DNA of 64,000 bases from Nakamurella lactea DSM 19367 (GCF_000426645.1 NZ_AUFT01000015.1:1-64000); one strand, 5' to 3'. Shown: positions 47,204-56,093, counted from the stretch's first letter. The notes: generated by a model not told the origin, from the letters alone. Numbers and translations are program-made.

Positions 47204-47839
47204 TCAGCCCTTCGCGCCGGTGGTCGCGATGGAGATGCCGAGGCCGATCATCGATACCCCACCGACGGTTTGCACTGCGGCGGTGCGGCGCGGCGACCTG
47301 CTGAACCACGACCGGACGGCGCTGGCCAGGACCGCCCACAGGCTGTCGGACACCAAGGCGACCCCGAACGCGACCAGGCCCAGCAGCAGCATCTGCGCCG
47401 TGGCACTCCCGGCGCCCGGATCGATGAACTGGGGCAGCACGGACGCGAAGATGATGAACCCCTTGGGGTTGGCGACGCCGACCAGGTATCCCTCCGCCGC
47501 CGAGCGCCAGAAGCCTCGATCGCCCTCGGTGGCCTCCGTTGTCTCGTGCAGCCGCCGGCGCTTCCGGATCGCCTGGATACCCAGGAACACCAGATAGCCG
47601 GCACCGGCGATCTTGACCGCGGTGAAGGCGATCATCGACGTCGCCAGGAGCCGTCCGAGACCGAGCGCTACCAGCGCAGCGACCGTGTACAGCCCGAGTG
47701 CGTTGCCGACCACCGATGCCAACGCGGTGCGCCGGCCGTGCGCCAGCGCCCGCCCGACGACGAACATGACGCTCGGGCCAGGAATCGCAATCAGGATCAT
47801 GGCAGCGACACCGAATGCCAGGAATTGATGGAGAGCCAT
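47204..47839 (-). CDS. LysE/RhtB family amino acid exporter
   Basis: A 211-residue inner-membrane translocator with about six transmembrane helices. The family signature IAIPGPSVMFVVGRALAHG is near the N-terminus and YLVGVANPKGFIIFASVLPQF near the middle. Such proteins export lysine, threonine, homoserine or similar. The substrate cannot be told. It is convergent with operon gene 8, 40 bases apart, and upstream of it lies a dispersed repeat copy (47903-47980). Confidence 0.85.
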   Translation of the reverse strand: MALHQFLAFGVAAMILIAIPGPSVMFVVGRALAHGRRTALASVVGNALGLYTVAALVALGLGRLLATSMIAFTAVKIAGAGYLVFLGIQAIRKRRRLHETTEATEGDRGFWRSAAEGYLVGVANPKGFIIFASVLPQFIDPGAGSATAQMLLLGLVAFGVALVSDSLWAVLASAVRSWFSRSPRRTAAVQTVGGVSMIGLGISIATTGAKG

Positions 47840-47902
47840 GGCTCATGGTCGCACGCCGGACCGATCGAATTGCCGTCAGCTCCCGGTCGAACCGACTCCA
47901 CC

Positions 47903-47980
47903 AAGTCGGAGCGCTTCTCCCCGCCACAACAGCAAAATCGCACCCCAACTTGCCGACTGGGAGCGTTCTCCCCGGCTCGG
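47903..47980. repeat. dispersed repeat, copy 2
   Basis: A 78-base unit AAGTCGGAGCGCTTCTCCCC...GCTCGG similar over its length to 32462-32540, sharing the central CGCACCCCAAC and the GGAG-loop-CTCC hairpins. It lies between lysE and the TrpB2-like gene in a 172-base gap and is in the same orientation as copy 1. It carries no gene. Confidence 0.65.
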
Positions 47981-48011
47981 CGCGACCGGCGACGGTCGCG
48001 CGATGAATGGG

Positions 48012-49328
48012 TTACGCCATCTCGGGGACCGTTGCGAAGGCCGCACGCAGAGACTCGGCCGACAGTTCGGAGTCCGTCATCCGGCCGTTCAGGTAGGCGT
48101 CGTAGGAGGCAAGATCGAGCATGCCGTGCCCACAGAGCGCGGTGACGATCACCTTCTCCTCACCGGATTCCTTGCAGGCCAGAGCCTCTCGGATGGTCGC
48201 CGCCAATGCATGGGTCGGCTCCGGGGCCGGCACGATGCCCTCGGTCCTGGTGAACTGCAGCGCGGCGGCGAAGCACTCGGTCTGATCGACGGCCAGTGCC
48301 TCCATCAGGCCGAGTTCGTAGATGTGCGAGATCAGCGGCGCCATTCCGTGGTAGCGCAAACCGCCGGCGTGGATCGGATCCGGAATGAAGTCATGCCCGA
48401 GGGTGTGCATCTTCATCAGCGGCGTCAGCCCGGCGGTGTCGCCGAAGTCGTAGCGGTACTCACCGCGGGTCAGCGACGGGCAGGCGGCCGGCTCGACGGC
48501 GCGGATCACCGGATTCTGTCGGCCGGCCAGCTTCTCCCGGATGAACGGGAAGGCCAGCCCGCCGAAATTGCTCCCGCCGCCGGTGCAGCCGACCACCAGG
48601 TCTGCGCCGCTCTCGCCGGCCTTGGCCAGTTGCAGCAGCGCCTCCTCGCCGATGATCGTCTGGTGCAGCAGCACATGATTCAGCACCGAGCCGAGGGCGT
48701 ACTTGGTGTCGTCGCGCTGCGCCGCGACCTCGACCGCCTCGGAAATCGCGATACCCAGGGAACCGGGATGTCCGTCGGCGAAGGCTCTTCCGGCCTCGGT
48801 CAGCCGCGACGGGGAGCGGTGCACGGTGCCGCCGAACGTCTCGATCAGGGTCCTCCGGTACGGCTTGGCGTCGTACGACGCACCGACCTGCCACACCTCG
48901 CACTCGACGTCGAACAGTGCGCAGGCGAAGGCCAGCGCGGTCCCCCACTGGCCGGCACCGGTCTCCGTTGTCAGCTTCTTCACGCCCGCCTTGGCGTTGT
49001 AGAACACCTGCGGCACAGCGGTATTGGGCTTGTGCGAGCCGGCCGGCGACACTCCCTCGTACTTGTAGTAGATCCGCGCGGGGGTGCCGAGCGCGCGTTC
49101 CAGCCGGTGCGCCCGGAACAGCGGTGACGGCCGCCAGAGCCGGTAGACGTCCTGTACCTCGTCGGGGATGTCGATGTAGGAGTCGGTGGACACCTCCTGG
49201 GCGATCAACTCCATCGGGAACAGCGGCGCCAAGTCCTCCGGGCCGACCGGCTGATGGGTACCGGGGTGCAGCGGTGGCGGCGGTGGAGCGGGCAGGTCCG
49301 GCACGATGTTGTACCAGCGGGTGGGCAT
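48012..49328 (-). CDS. tryptophan synthase beta-like enzyme (TrpB2 type)
   Basis: A 438-residue PLP enzyme of the TrpB2 group. The PLP lysine is in [18 protein letters not shown], and the phosphate loop in [17 protein letters not shown]. The N-terminus ([20 protein letters not shown]) and the C-terminal [19 protein letters not shown] fit TrpB2 homologues of about 430-450 residues. TrpB2 makes tryptophan from serine and indole, often without TrpA. The ATG 49328 start is typical. It is preceded by a TnpB element in the opposite direction. Confidence 0.88.
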   Translation of the reverse strand: MPTRWYNIVPDLPAPPPPPLHPGTHQPVGPEDLAPLFPMELIAQEVSTDSYIDIPDEVQDVYRLWRPSPLFRAHRLERALGTPARIYYKYEGVSPAGSHKPNTAVPQVFYNAKAGVKKLTTETGAGQWGTALAFACALFDVECEVWQVGASYDAKPYRRTLIETFGGTVHRSPSRLTEAGRAFADGHPGSLGIAISEAVEVAAQRDDTKYALGSVLNHVLLHQTIIGEEALLQLAKAGESGADLVVGCTGGGSNFGGLAFPFIREKLAGRQNPVIRAVEPAACPSLTRGEYRYDFGDTAGLTPLMKMHTLGHDFIPDPIHAGGLRYHGMAPLISHIYELGLMEALAVDQTECFAAALQFTRTEGIVPAPEPTHALAATIREALACKESGEEKVIVTALCGHGMLDLASYDAYLNGRMTDSELSAESLRAAFATVPEMA

Positions 49329-49369
49329 CTCGGACTCGTCGAGGGTGATCGGAAAACGTAGCGCGCAGA

Positions 49370-49401
49370 CTTCGTCCTTCAGGGCGGAGTTAGCGCATCA
49401 A
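49370..49401. repeat. RE-like hairpin left of the TnpB element
   Basis: CTTCGTCC-TTCA-GGGCGGAG (49370-49389) can form an 8-pair stem with two G-U pairs, then TCAA follows at 49398-49401. This copies the hairpin-plus-TCAA layout at the right end of the element (50754-50783). It may be a relic right end of an older IS200/IS605-type element or part of the left end of this one. Confidence 0.4.
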
Positions 49402-49460
49402 CCTGGAGCCACACTCAGTGCCGACAAGGCACTGTCGGTGGTGGATGGGACGGTCAGGTC

Positions 49461-50738
49461 ATGGTGGTAGGCAGGATATTCCGGTTGCGGGTGACCCCGG
49501 AACAGGACGCCGCCCTGCATGACTGGGCGGGTATTTGCCGTGCTGTGTGGAACACCGGGTTGGAGCAGCGTCGGGAATACCGGCGGCGCGACGGGTGGGT
49601 CAACTATCCGCAGCAGGCCCGGGAGCTGGCTCAGGCCAAGACCGACCCGGATCTGGCGTGGTTGACGCAGGCGCCGTCGCATGTGTTGCAGCAGACGTTG
49701 ATGGATTTGGATCGGGCCTGTCGGGCGGTGGGTACTTGGCGGGTCCGCTGGCGGTCGAAGGATCGGTGGTCCCCGTCGATGCGGTTCCCTGATGGTCCGC
49801 GGATGCGGGTGCAACGGCTGTCGAAGCGTTGGGGGCGGGTGAACCTGCCGAAACTCGGGTGGGTGAAGTTCCGGTGGACCCGCGACCTCGACGGTCGGGT
49901 CCGCTCGGCGACGGTGAACGTCCGCGACGGCCAATGGCACGTCACCTTTCTGGTCGAGGACGGGATCCTGGAAGTCCAACCGCCGGTATCGGACCCGCGG
50001 CCGGCGGTCGGCGTCGATCGGGGTGTCAAGATCGCGGCAGCTTTGTCGGACGGGCGGATGCTCGATCAGACGTTCATCACCGCCGCCGAGCAGGACCGGC
50101 TGGTCCGGTTGCAGCAGCGCCTGGGCCGCCAACACGGACCGCGCTCGAAGCCGTCGAAGGATCGGCAACGCAAGAACCCGAAGGCCCGCGGTCGGCGGCA
50201 GCAACCGTCGGCGCGGTATCTGCGGACCAAGAAGCGGATCGCGGCTGTTCAGGGGAAGGTCCGGCGGCGGCGGGATGACTGGTTGACCAAGACCGCCCGC
50301 CAGCTGGTCCGGGAGCATTCGCTGGTCGCTATCGAGAACCTGAACACCAAGGGCATGACCCGCAGCCCCGCGGCGAAACCGGACCCGGACCGGCCAGGCG
50401 CCTTCCTGGCCAACCAGCGGTCGCAGAAGGCCGGGTTGAACCGGGCGATCCTCGGGAAGGGCTGGGGCCGCTTCGCGCTTACCCTGGCCCATCAGGCCCG
50501 TTACACCGGGTGCAGGATCGTGCAGGTCCTGGCGGCCTTCACCAGTCAGCGTTGCCACCAGTGCAGTCACACCGAGGCCGGGAACCGCGAGAGCCAAGCG
50601 GACTTCCGATGCACAAAGTGTGGTTGGCGCGGCAACGCCGACATCAACGCAGCATGCAATATCTTGGCCGCGGGACTCGCGGTTGCTGGACGCGCAAGCC
50701 CCACCCCGGTGGGCAGCGTCAACCCGCAGGCCGCCTGA
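49461..50738 (+). CDS. tnpB: RNA-guided nuclease TnpB
   Basis: A 425-residue OrfB/TnpB protein. RuvC acidic residues are visible at D186 (VGVDRGVK), E292 (VAIENLN) and D394 (GNADINAACN). The zinc ribbon is C365-x2-C368 and C384-x2-C387 (SQRCHQCS, FRCTKCGWRG). An N-terminal wedge/REC-like region with VWNTGLEQRREYRRR precedes it. All key residues are kept, so it should be an active guide-dependent DNA nuclease, with the guide RNA (omega RNA) expected from the 3' end of this gene and the right-end hairpin. Length fits the usual range. Confidence 0.92.
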   Translation: MVVGRIFRLRVTPEQDAALHDWAGICRAVWNTGLEQRREYRRRDGWVNYPQQARELAQAKTDPDLAWLTQAPSHVLQQTLMDLDRACRAVGTWRVRWRSKDRWSPSMRFPDGPRMRVQRLSKRWGRVNLPKLGWVKFRWTRDLDGRVRSATVNVRDGQWHVTFLVEDGILEVQPPVSDPRPAVGVDRGVKIAAALSDGRMLDQTFITAAEQDRLVRLQQRLGRQHGPRSKPSKDRQRKNPKARGRRQQPSARYLRTKKRIAAVQGKVRRRRDDWLTKTARQLVREHSLVAIENLNTKGMTRSPAAKPDPDRPGAFLANQRSQKAGLNRAILGKGWGRFALTLAHQARYTGCRIVQVLAAFTSQRCHQCSHTEAGNRESQADFRCTKCGWRGNADINAACNILAAGLAVAGRASPTPVGSVNPQAA

Positions 50739-50753
50739 GCGGAGCCCTGGAAT

Positions 50754-50783
50754 CCCCGCCCGTCAGGGCGGGGAGGATGTCAA
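50754..50783 (+). other. right-end hairpin and omega RNA 3' scaffold region
   Basis: A strong hairpin of 8 pairs with a GTCA loop, then GAGGATG and TCAA. In this group the right end hairpin is the 3' end of the omega RNA scaffold, and bases after TCAA (from 50784) would supply the guide. Inferred from family knowledge. Confidence 0.55.
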
Positions 50784-50866
50784 CTTGTGCTGCTGGACCG
50801 CCGCCATTTCTGCCTCGTCTCATGTGCCGGCCACTCGCCGTCGAAACCACTCGATACGCTGGATCC

Positions 50867-52534
50867 ATGAGCCCGGAGTGGTGGCGCAACGCCGTCGTGT
50901 ACCAGATCTACCCCCGTTCCTTCGCGGACGCGGACGGAGACGGCGTCGGCGATCTGCCGGGCATCACCGGTCGGCTGCCGGCGCTGGTCGAACTGGGGGT
51001 CGACGCGCTCTGGCTGTCGCCGTTCTACCGCTCGCCGCAGGCGGACGCCGGCTACGACGTCGCCGACTACTGCGACGTCGACCCGCTGTTCGGCAGCCTC
51101 GCCGACTTCGACGCGCTGATCGGACAGGCACATCGCCTGGGGCTCAAGGTGATCGTCGATCTGGTGCCGAACCACTCCTCCGACGAACACCCCTGGTTCC
51201 AGGCGGCGTTGGCCGCGCCGGCCGGCTCGCCGGAACGCGCCCGCTACCTGTTCCGGGACGGCGTCGGACCCGGCGGCAACGAACCGCCGAACAACTGGCC
51301 GTCGGTGTTCGGTGGACCGGCCTGGACCCGGACCACCGACGCGGACGGCTCGCCGGGGCAGTGGTACCTGCACCTGTTCGACACCAAGCAACCGGACTTC
51401 GACTGGACCAACCCGGAGGTCAGGGCCGAATTCCTGCGGGTGCTGCGGTTCTGGCTCGATCGCGGGGTCGACGGGTTCCGGGTCGACGTCGCCAACGCGC
51501 TGATCAAGGCGGACGGGCTGCCCGACGTCACTTCCGACGCCGAGACCAACATGATGAGCACGATTCTCACCGCCACCAGCGGCGCCGGGGACGCCATCGT
51601 GCACAGCGGCCCGACCTCACCGATGTGGGATCAGGACGGCGTGCACGAGATCTATCGCGACTGGCGCAGGCTGCTCGACGAGTACCCCGGCGACCGGATG
51701 ATGGTTGCCGAGGCCTGGGTTTCCCCGCTGTCCCGGCTGGCCAGGTACGTCCGGCCGGACGAGATGCACCAGGCGTTCAATTTCGAGTACCTGTCGGCGC
51801 CGTGGGATGCCGCCGCCATCCTCGCCGTCATCGACTCGTCGATCGCAGTCAACGACAGCGTCGGCGCCCCGACCACCTGGGTGTTGTCCAACCATGACGT
51901 GGTCCGGCACGCATCCCGGTTCGGACTGGCCGACCTCACCCTGCGGCCCAACGGGATCGGCGCCACTGACGATCAACCCGACGCCGTCCTCGGCCTGCGC
52001 AGAGCCAGGGCCGCGACCCTGCTGATGCTCGGGCTGCCGGGTTCGGCCTACCTGTACCAGGGCGAGGAACTCGGGTTGCCGGAGCACACAGCACTGGACG
52101 ACGACCTGCGCCAGGACCCCACCTGGATGCGGTCCGGGCAGCTCGAGCGCGGCCGGGACGGCTGCCGGATTCCGCTGCCGTGGGAGGCCGACGCACCTGG
52201 CCTCGGGTTCGGCCCGACCGGCAGAACCTGGCTGCCGCAACCCGAATCGTATTCGGCACTGGCTCGCGACCGGCAGGTCGGGGTGAACGGATCCACCCTC
52301 GAGCTGTACCGGGCGGCGCTGGCCACCCGCCGCGAGCGCGACCTGGGCAACGGCGCGCTGCGGTGGGTGCCGTCAGCCCCGTCGGTGCTGACGTTCAGCA
52401 ACGGACCGGTGACGGTGATCGCGAACCTGGGTGACGGTCCGGTGCCGCTGCCGCCGGGCGAGCTGCTGCTCGCCTCCGGCGAGCTCGTCGACGGTGCGCT
52501 CCCGCCGGACACCGCGGCCTGGCTGGTCGGCTGA
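50867..52534 (+). CDS. GH13 alpha-glucosidase-type enzyme
   Basis: A 555-residue (beta/alpha)8 enzyme. The N-terminus MSPEWWRNAVVYQIYPRSFA fits the oligo-1,6-glucosidase/alpha-glucosidase group. The catalytic triad is D207 (DGFRVDVANAL), E282 (MVAEAWVSP) and D344 (VLSNHDVVRH). PNHSSDEHPWF with VIVDLV is conserved region I. The start at ATG 50867 excludes an open frame that runs back into tnpB. No signal peptide, so it acts on imported malto-oligosaccharides or related glucosides. It begins just after the TnpB element and precedes an oppositely oriented MFS gene by 14 bases. Confidence 0.9.
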   Translation: MSPEWWRNAVVYQIYPRSFADADGDGVGDLPGITGRLPALVELGVDALWLSPFYRSPQADAGYDVADYCDVDPLFGSLADFDALIGQAHRLGLKVIVDLVPNHSSDEHPWFQAALAAPAGSPERARYLFRDGVGPGGNEPPNNWPSVFGGPAWTRTTDADGSPGQWYLHLFDTKQPDFDWTNPEVRAEFLRVLRFWLDRGVDGFRVDVANALIKADGLPDVTSDAETNMMSTILTATSGAGDAIVHSGPTSPMWDQDGVHEIYRDWRRLLDEYPGDRMMVAEAWVSPLSRLARYVRPDEMHQAFNFEYLSAPWDAAAILAVIDSSIAVNDSVGAPTTWVLSNHDVVRHASRFGLADLTLRPNGIGATDDQPDAVLGLRRARAATLLMLGLPGSAYLYQGEELGLPEHTALDDDLRQDPTWMRSGQLERGRDGCRIPLPWEADAPGLGFGPTGRTWLPQPESYSALARDRQVGVNGSTLELYRAALATRRERDLGNGALRWVPSAPSVLTFSNGPVTVIANLGDGPVPLPPGELLLASGELVDGALPPDTAAWLVG

Positions 52535-52547
52535 CGCCCCCGGCCGG

Positions 52548-53804
52548 TCAGCTCGTCAGCTCGTCAGCGGGAATGACGACGCCGGGCGCTTCCGCGGGCA
52601 CCTCGGCCGCCACCGTGGTGGCGGCCGGCCGGACCGGTCGCCACCACAGCCAGCCGGCAGCAGACCCGATCACCAGCGCTGCGGCGACCAGCAGTAGCCG
52701 GTAGTCGACAACGGCGACGATCGCCGCGCCGACCGCGATCGACGTCAATTGCGGTATCTGCAGGGCCATTCCGGTGGCCGAGGCCACCCTGCCTTGCAGG
52801 TGATTCGGCGTCAGCTTCTGCCGGGTGGTCGCCAGCGCGACGAATGCCCACGGGATCGCGGCCCCGCCGACCACCGATCCGATCAGGGCGAAAGTGGTGC
52901 TACCGAACAGGAACGGGATCGACGACACTGCCAGGGTGCCAAGACCCACGGCGACGCTGCGGATCGGGCCGAGCCACTTCAGCAGCCGTACCGCGGTGAT
53001 CCCACCGAGGATGCTGCCGGCGCCCTGCGCACTCATCAGCACCCCGAAGAACGCCGGCTCACGCCCGAGGCCTTTCTCCACCACGACGAACAGCAAGGAG
53101 TCGAACAGCCCGATCACGGCGAGCGATACCGCCATGCCGATCACGATCGACATCAGTTCCGGGACTCGACGCAGGTGCCGGAAGCCGGCCATCATCGCGG
53201 TCCAGCCCGCATCGGTCGCCGATGAGCCGGTCGGCCTCGGCTCCCGGGTTCTGACGGTCAGCAGTCCCAGCGCGGTCATCACCAGCAACACCGAGGTGGC
53301 CGCGGCCAGCGCCGGCCCGCCGTAGACGGTGTAGAGCCCTGCGCCGACCAACGGCGTCAGGATCCGCAGCCCCTGGTCGATCGTCATGAACAGGGCGTTG
53401 GCCGGTCCCAGGTCGTCGTCGGTGAGCATCGTTCGCAGCAACCCGGACTGGGCGGCGCCGTTCAGGCTGCCGAGCGCACCGTAGACAACGGTCACCAGGT
53501 ACAGGATCCACAGGTCGGAGGGCCGCTGGACGGCCAGCAGGCCGAGCACCGCCGCCGCCGCGATCAGGTTCGAGGCGATGAGCAACGGCTTGCGGCGCAG
53601 CCGATCCGCCAACAGTCCGAACAAAGGTGCGGCCAGCATCGGCGCACCGAGACAGAAGAACACCAGCCCAGCGGCACCGCTGCTGCCGGTCAGATCCTTG
53701 GCCCAGACGGCCAGCGTCAGGAACAGCGCGCTGTCGGCGAAGTTGCCGATCGACCAGGCGGCCAGCAGCCGGCGGAAGTGCGGCACCCGCATCAGCGACT
53801 TCAC
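52548..53804 (-). CDS. MFS transporter
   Basis: A 418-residue major facilitator with about 12 transmembrane helices; the loop motif GLLADRLRRKPLLIASNL fits the GxLaDrxGrkxxl signature. It starts MKSLMRVPHFRRLLAAWSIG. The pattern matches putative drug or small-molecule exporters. It overlaps the ArsR-type regulator gene by 4 bases (start inside the upstream stop), so the two form an operon. Substrate unknown. Confidence 0.82.
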   Translation of the reverse strand: MKSLMRVPHFRRLLAAWSIGNFADSALFLTLAVWAKDLTGSSGAAGLVFFCLGAPMLAAPLFGLLADRLRRKPLLIASNLIAAAAVLGLLAVQRPSDLWILYLVTVVYGALGSLNGAAQSGLLRTMLTDDDLGPANALFMTIDQGLRILTPLVGAGLYTVYGGPALAAATSVLLVMTALGLLTVRTREPRPTGSSATDAGWTAMMAGFRHLRRVPELMSIVIGMAVSLAVIGLFDSLLFVVVEKGLGREPAFFGVLMSAQGAGSILGGITAVRLLKWLGPIRSVAVGLGTLAVSSIPFLFGSTTFALIGSVVGGAAIPWAFVALATTRQKLTPNHLQGRVASATGMALQIPQLTSIAVGAAIVAVVDYRLLLVAAALVIGSAAGWLWWRPVRPAATTVAAEVPAEAPGVVIPADELTS

Positions 53805-54406
53805 GACTCGTTCCTCGCCGCGGCCCGCTCACGCTGCTCGGCATCCAGTTGATCCTGGTACTCAATCAGGTAGGTGGTGGCGGCGAACAGCCGGACCAGT
53901 CCGCCACCGTCCGGGCGTTTACTCGGATCGGTGAGCCGCTCCAGATACGGTTCGACCAGCGCGGCCAGCCCGGCCTCGATCCCCTTCGCCTCGTCGGGCG
54001 TCAGGTACATGGTCGCACCACGCTGGAAGGTGGTGCCCCGCCACTGCTTCGGGTTCGGGCGCCCGTCGGCCGCCCGCATCCGCGCGACGTCCCATTCCCG
54101 GAACGCGGCACTCACCGCGGTACTCGCCTGCAGCGACTGCGGGTCGTCCGAATCCCCCACGAAATTCTGCGTCGGATCGACGACGCGCCAGGGCTTTTCC
54201 CGGCCCGCCGCATCGTCGGCCCGCTCGATGTAGCCGTGTTGCGCGAGCTTGCGCAGGTGGAACGAACAGTTGGACGGGCTTTCGTTGACCATGTCGGCCA
54301 GGACGGTCGCGGTTGCCTCACCCTTGGTGAGCAGCGCCTCCAGCAGCTGGATCCGCAGCGGGTGTGCCAGCGCCCGCATCGCCTTCGGGTCGGTGATGTC
54401 TGCCAT
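53801..54406 (-). CDS. ArsR-like winged-helix regulator
   Basis: A 201-residue protein. The winged HTH is at residues 5-75: DPKAMRALAHPLRIQLLEAL, then the recognition region VNESPSNCSFHLRKLAQHG. The rest is helical with GRPNPKQWRGTTFQRGATMY. Homologues control neighbouring MFS genes. An AT-rich patch with inverted repeats lies immediately before the start (54419-54433), which suggests self-regulation of the regulator-transporter operon. Confidence 0.8.
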   Translation of the reverse strand: MADITDPKAMRALAHPLRIQLLEALLTKGEATATVLADMVNESPSNCSFHLRKLAQHGYIERADDAAGREKPWRVVDPTQNFVGDSDDPQSLQASTAVSAAFREWDVARMRAADGRPNPKQWRGTTFQRGATMYLTPDEAKGIEAGLAALVEPYLERLTDPSKRPDGGGLVRLFAATTYLIEYQDQLDAEQRERAAARNES

Positions 54407-54418
54407 CCATCCAACCTA

Positions 54419-54433
54419 AACATGAAATGTTTC
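54419..54433. promoter_or_regulatory. AT-rich inverted repeats upstream of the ArsR-like gene
   Basis: AACAT-GAA-ATGTT (54419-54431) and the overlapping GAAATGTTTC (54424-54433) are palindromes in a locally AT-rich promoter stretch. This is a candidate ArsR operator close to ATG 54406, only 13 bases upstream. A second AT-rich stretch (AAGATATATTTCGCG) follows. Confidence 0.35.
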
Positions 54434-54484
54434 TTTCGCAAGATATATTTCGCGCGGTTTGCTTCAGATGGCTGGGACCGGAGA

Positions 54485-54685
54485 TCAACCGACGAAGAAG
54501 TGCCAGCCGATCCACCACCAGGCCAACAGCAATCCGAACTGCGCGGCCCGATGTCGGAGCGCCCCGCGCAGCAGCGAACCGAGCGTCGGGACCCGTGCCG
54601 TACCGAATCGGGCTACCAGTTCCACCGCCACCAACAGCGCAGCGATCAGCGCATACGCCAGCACGGTGATCAGGTGACTGCTCAC
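54485..54685 (-). CDS. small two-helix membrane protein
   Basis: A 66-residue protein from GTG 54685, which overlaps the stop of the upstream gene by GTGA. GGGGGAGAGGC gives a good ribosome-binding site. It has one hydrophobic segment LITVLAYALIAALLVAVELV and a second FGLLLAWWWIGWHFFVG. The end FFVG is near the C-terminus. It is similar in pattern to the small DUF6186-like actinobacterial membrane proteins; function unknown. Confidence 0.6.
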   Translation of the reverse strand: MSSHLITVLAYALIAALLVAVELVARFGTARVPTLGSLLRGALRHRAAQFGLLLAWWWIGWHFFVG

Positions 54686-55314
54686 CGCCTCTCCCCCGGC
54701 GGCCGATCTCCCGGCCGCAGGCACGCCCGGACCAGCCAACAACCGGCCGCCAGCCATATCGCAAGTGCGATCATCCGGAACACCGTCGACCCGAGGAGGG
54801 GCTCGATCAGCGTGGAGAGCGTCGGGTGGTCGTAGCTGCCGGTCTGTGGATCGGGCTGCTGCAGAAAGCTGGAGAGTTCGAGCAAGGCGGCGAGCACCAG
54901 CAGACCCGCCCAGGTCAGCCAGCCGCGGGGAGCCCGTCCGGCCGGCGCCGGGCCTCCGGTCCGGCCGGTGGCAGCCGGAGGGGCACCGGCCACCCGCCAC
55001 AGGGCGGCGATGCCGGCGACGGCCAGCGAGATCCGGACCGGCCAACCGGCGACGTCGGTCGCTCCGATGACGACGCCGAACAGGATCGCCCCGGCGGCCA
55101 CCAGCCAACTGGGAACCGGTGCGCGCCGCGGCGTCGACACCGGGAACCGTCGGTACCGGTCGATGCCGATGACCACGACCGTCAGACCGAAGACGACGAC
55201 GTCGAACACGTTGCGCCGCACCACGTGTACTGCCAGCGCAGCGAGCAGGATGGGCACCGTCGGATCGGCGAAGCCGATCCGACGTCCGGCAGGCCTCGTT
55301 CGCTCCCGTGCCAC
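54682..55314 (-). CDS. multi-helix membrane protein of unknown function
   Basis: A 210-residue protein with about five to six transmembrane segments: VPILLAALAVHVV, VVVFGLTVVVIGI, WLVAAGAILFGVVIGATDVAG, ISLAVAGIAALW, LTWAGLLVLAALLELSSF and MIALAIWLAAGCWLV. A Pro/Gly-rich loop (APPAATGRTGGPAPAGRAPRG) lies between helices 4 and 5. The conserved-looking QPDPQTGSYDHPTLSTL segment precedes the last helix. It forms a coupled pair with the next small membrane gene. I do not recognise the family. Confidence 0.65.
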   Translation of the reverse strand: MARERTRPAGRRIGFADPTVPILLAALAVHVVRRNVFDVVVFGLTVVVIGIDRYRRFPVSTPRRAPVPSWLVAAGAILFGVVIGATDVAGWPVRISLAVAGIAALWRVAGAPPAATGRTGGPAPAGRAPRGWLTWAGLLVLAALLELSSFLQQPDPQTGSYDHPTLSTLIEPLLGSTVFRMIALAIWLAAGCWLVRACLRPGDRPPGERR

Positions 55315-55324
55315 CGATCGAACG

Positions 55325-56011
55325 TTACGCCCGAGTCCGACGTTCCCTGGTTCGCAGTACCGCGGCCAGCAGCAGCAGGCCGACAGCGAGCAACGCGCCG
55401 TGGCCGATCCGCAGCGCGGGCGGTGCCCAGAACTGCGGGATGAACAGCGCGAAGCCGAGCGCCATCACCGCACCGCTCCACCACGGGAAGCGGCGGGCGA
55501 GTCCGACCGCCACCAGCACCGCCCCGACACCGAGCAGCAGCAACCCGGCGCCGAAGGTCGTCATCGCCACCCCGCCGGTCCGGATCCGGTCGGCCAGATC
55601 GAGGACGGTGCCGGGATTCAACGCGTCGGGCGCGCCACTGGTGGCGTCGACCCCGAGCGCATGCAGGGCAAACGCCTCGGACCCGTAATAGAGGGCCGTC
55701 AGACCCACCCCCAGCCCGGTAAGCGCGGCACCGACCGCGGCCACCCGCTCGCCGCCACTGCCGGCCAGCATCCGCGGCACGCCGACGAACGCGGCCGCCA
55801 CCGCGAGGAAGCCGGCCACCGCCGCCAGATGCGCCACCAGCCACCAGGGTGAGGCGAACTGTGTCGCCGTGTCCGCGCCGCCACCGGGCGCATAGGGGCG
55901 CACCGCCGGGTACACCGCGAACAGCAACCCGGCCGCGGCCAGCAGCACCGGCGACATCCGGGTCGCCGCGGCATCGATCGGCCCGGCCGGCCGTTCCGTC
56001 GTCATCGTCAT
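55325..56011 (-). CDS. six-helix membrane protein of unknown function
   Basis: A 228-residue protein from ATG 56011, behind GAGGCGGAGCA. It has about six transmembrane helices, first VLLAAAGLLFAVYPAV, with GVDATSGAPDALNPGTV and ERPAGPIDAAATR in loops. It ends with LLLLAAVLRTRERRTRA, a basic cytoplasmic end. It has the look of DUF4386-like proteins but I am not sure. Its start is close to a cluster of inverted repeats (56020-56093), suggesting regulated expression. It is followed 10 bases later by the next membrane gene. Confidence 0.6.
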   Translation of the reverse strand: MTMTTERPAGPIDAAATRMSPVLLAAAGLLFAVYPAVRPYAPGGGADTATQFASPWWLVAHLAAVAGFLAVAAAFVGVPRMLAGSGGERVAAVGAALTGLGVGLTALYYGSEAFALHALGVDATSGAPDALNPGTVLDLADRIRTGGVAMTTFGAGLLLLGVGAVLVAVGLARRFPWWSGAVMALGFALFIPQFWAPPALRIGHGALLAVGLLLLAAVLRTRERRTRA

Positions 56012-56019
56012 TGCTCCGC

Positions 56020-56093
56020 CTCGATTCTGTAAGCACCGCTCTCTACGTGGAGCGGGACTCACATCATGACAGAGAATCGAGAGCGGCGCTCTC
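56020..56093. promoter_or_regulatory. nested inverted repeats before a membrane protein gene
   Basis: Three palindromes fit in 74 bases: an outer pair CTCGATTCTGT (56020-56030) with ACAGAGAATCGAG (56069-56081, two-base bulge), CCGCTC...GAGCGG (56036-56055), and GAGAGC-GGC-GCTCTC (56079-56093). The last is followed by TTATTTT on the plus strand, but no plus-strand gene ends here. The AGAGCGGCGCTCT palindrome resembles TetR-type operators. The matching regulator is not nearby. Confidence 0.4.

Larger units (their letters stand above)
49402..50783 (+). mobile_element. solo TnpB element, IS200/IS605 group
   Basis: A single tnpB flanked by short hairpins: CAGTGCC-GACAA-GGCACTG at 49416-49434 on the left and CCCCGCCC-GTCA-GGGCGGGG at 50754-50773 on the right, followed by TCAA at 50780-50783, which matches the right cleavage tetranucleotide of IS608-type elements. 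No tnpA is present, so it probably needs a transposase in trans. The left boundary is uncertain. It sits 84 bases before the GH13 gene start. Confidence 0.65.
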
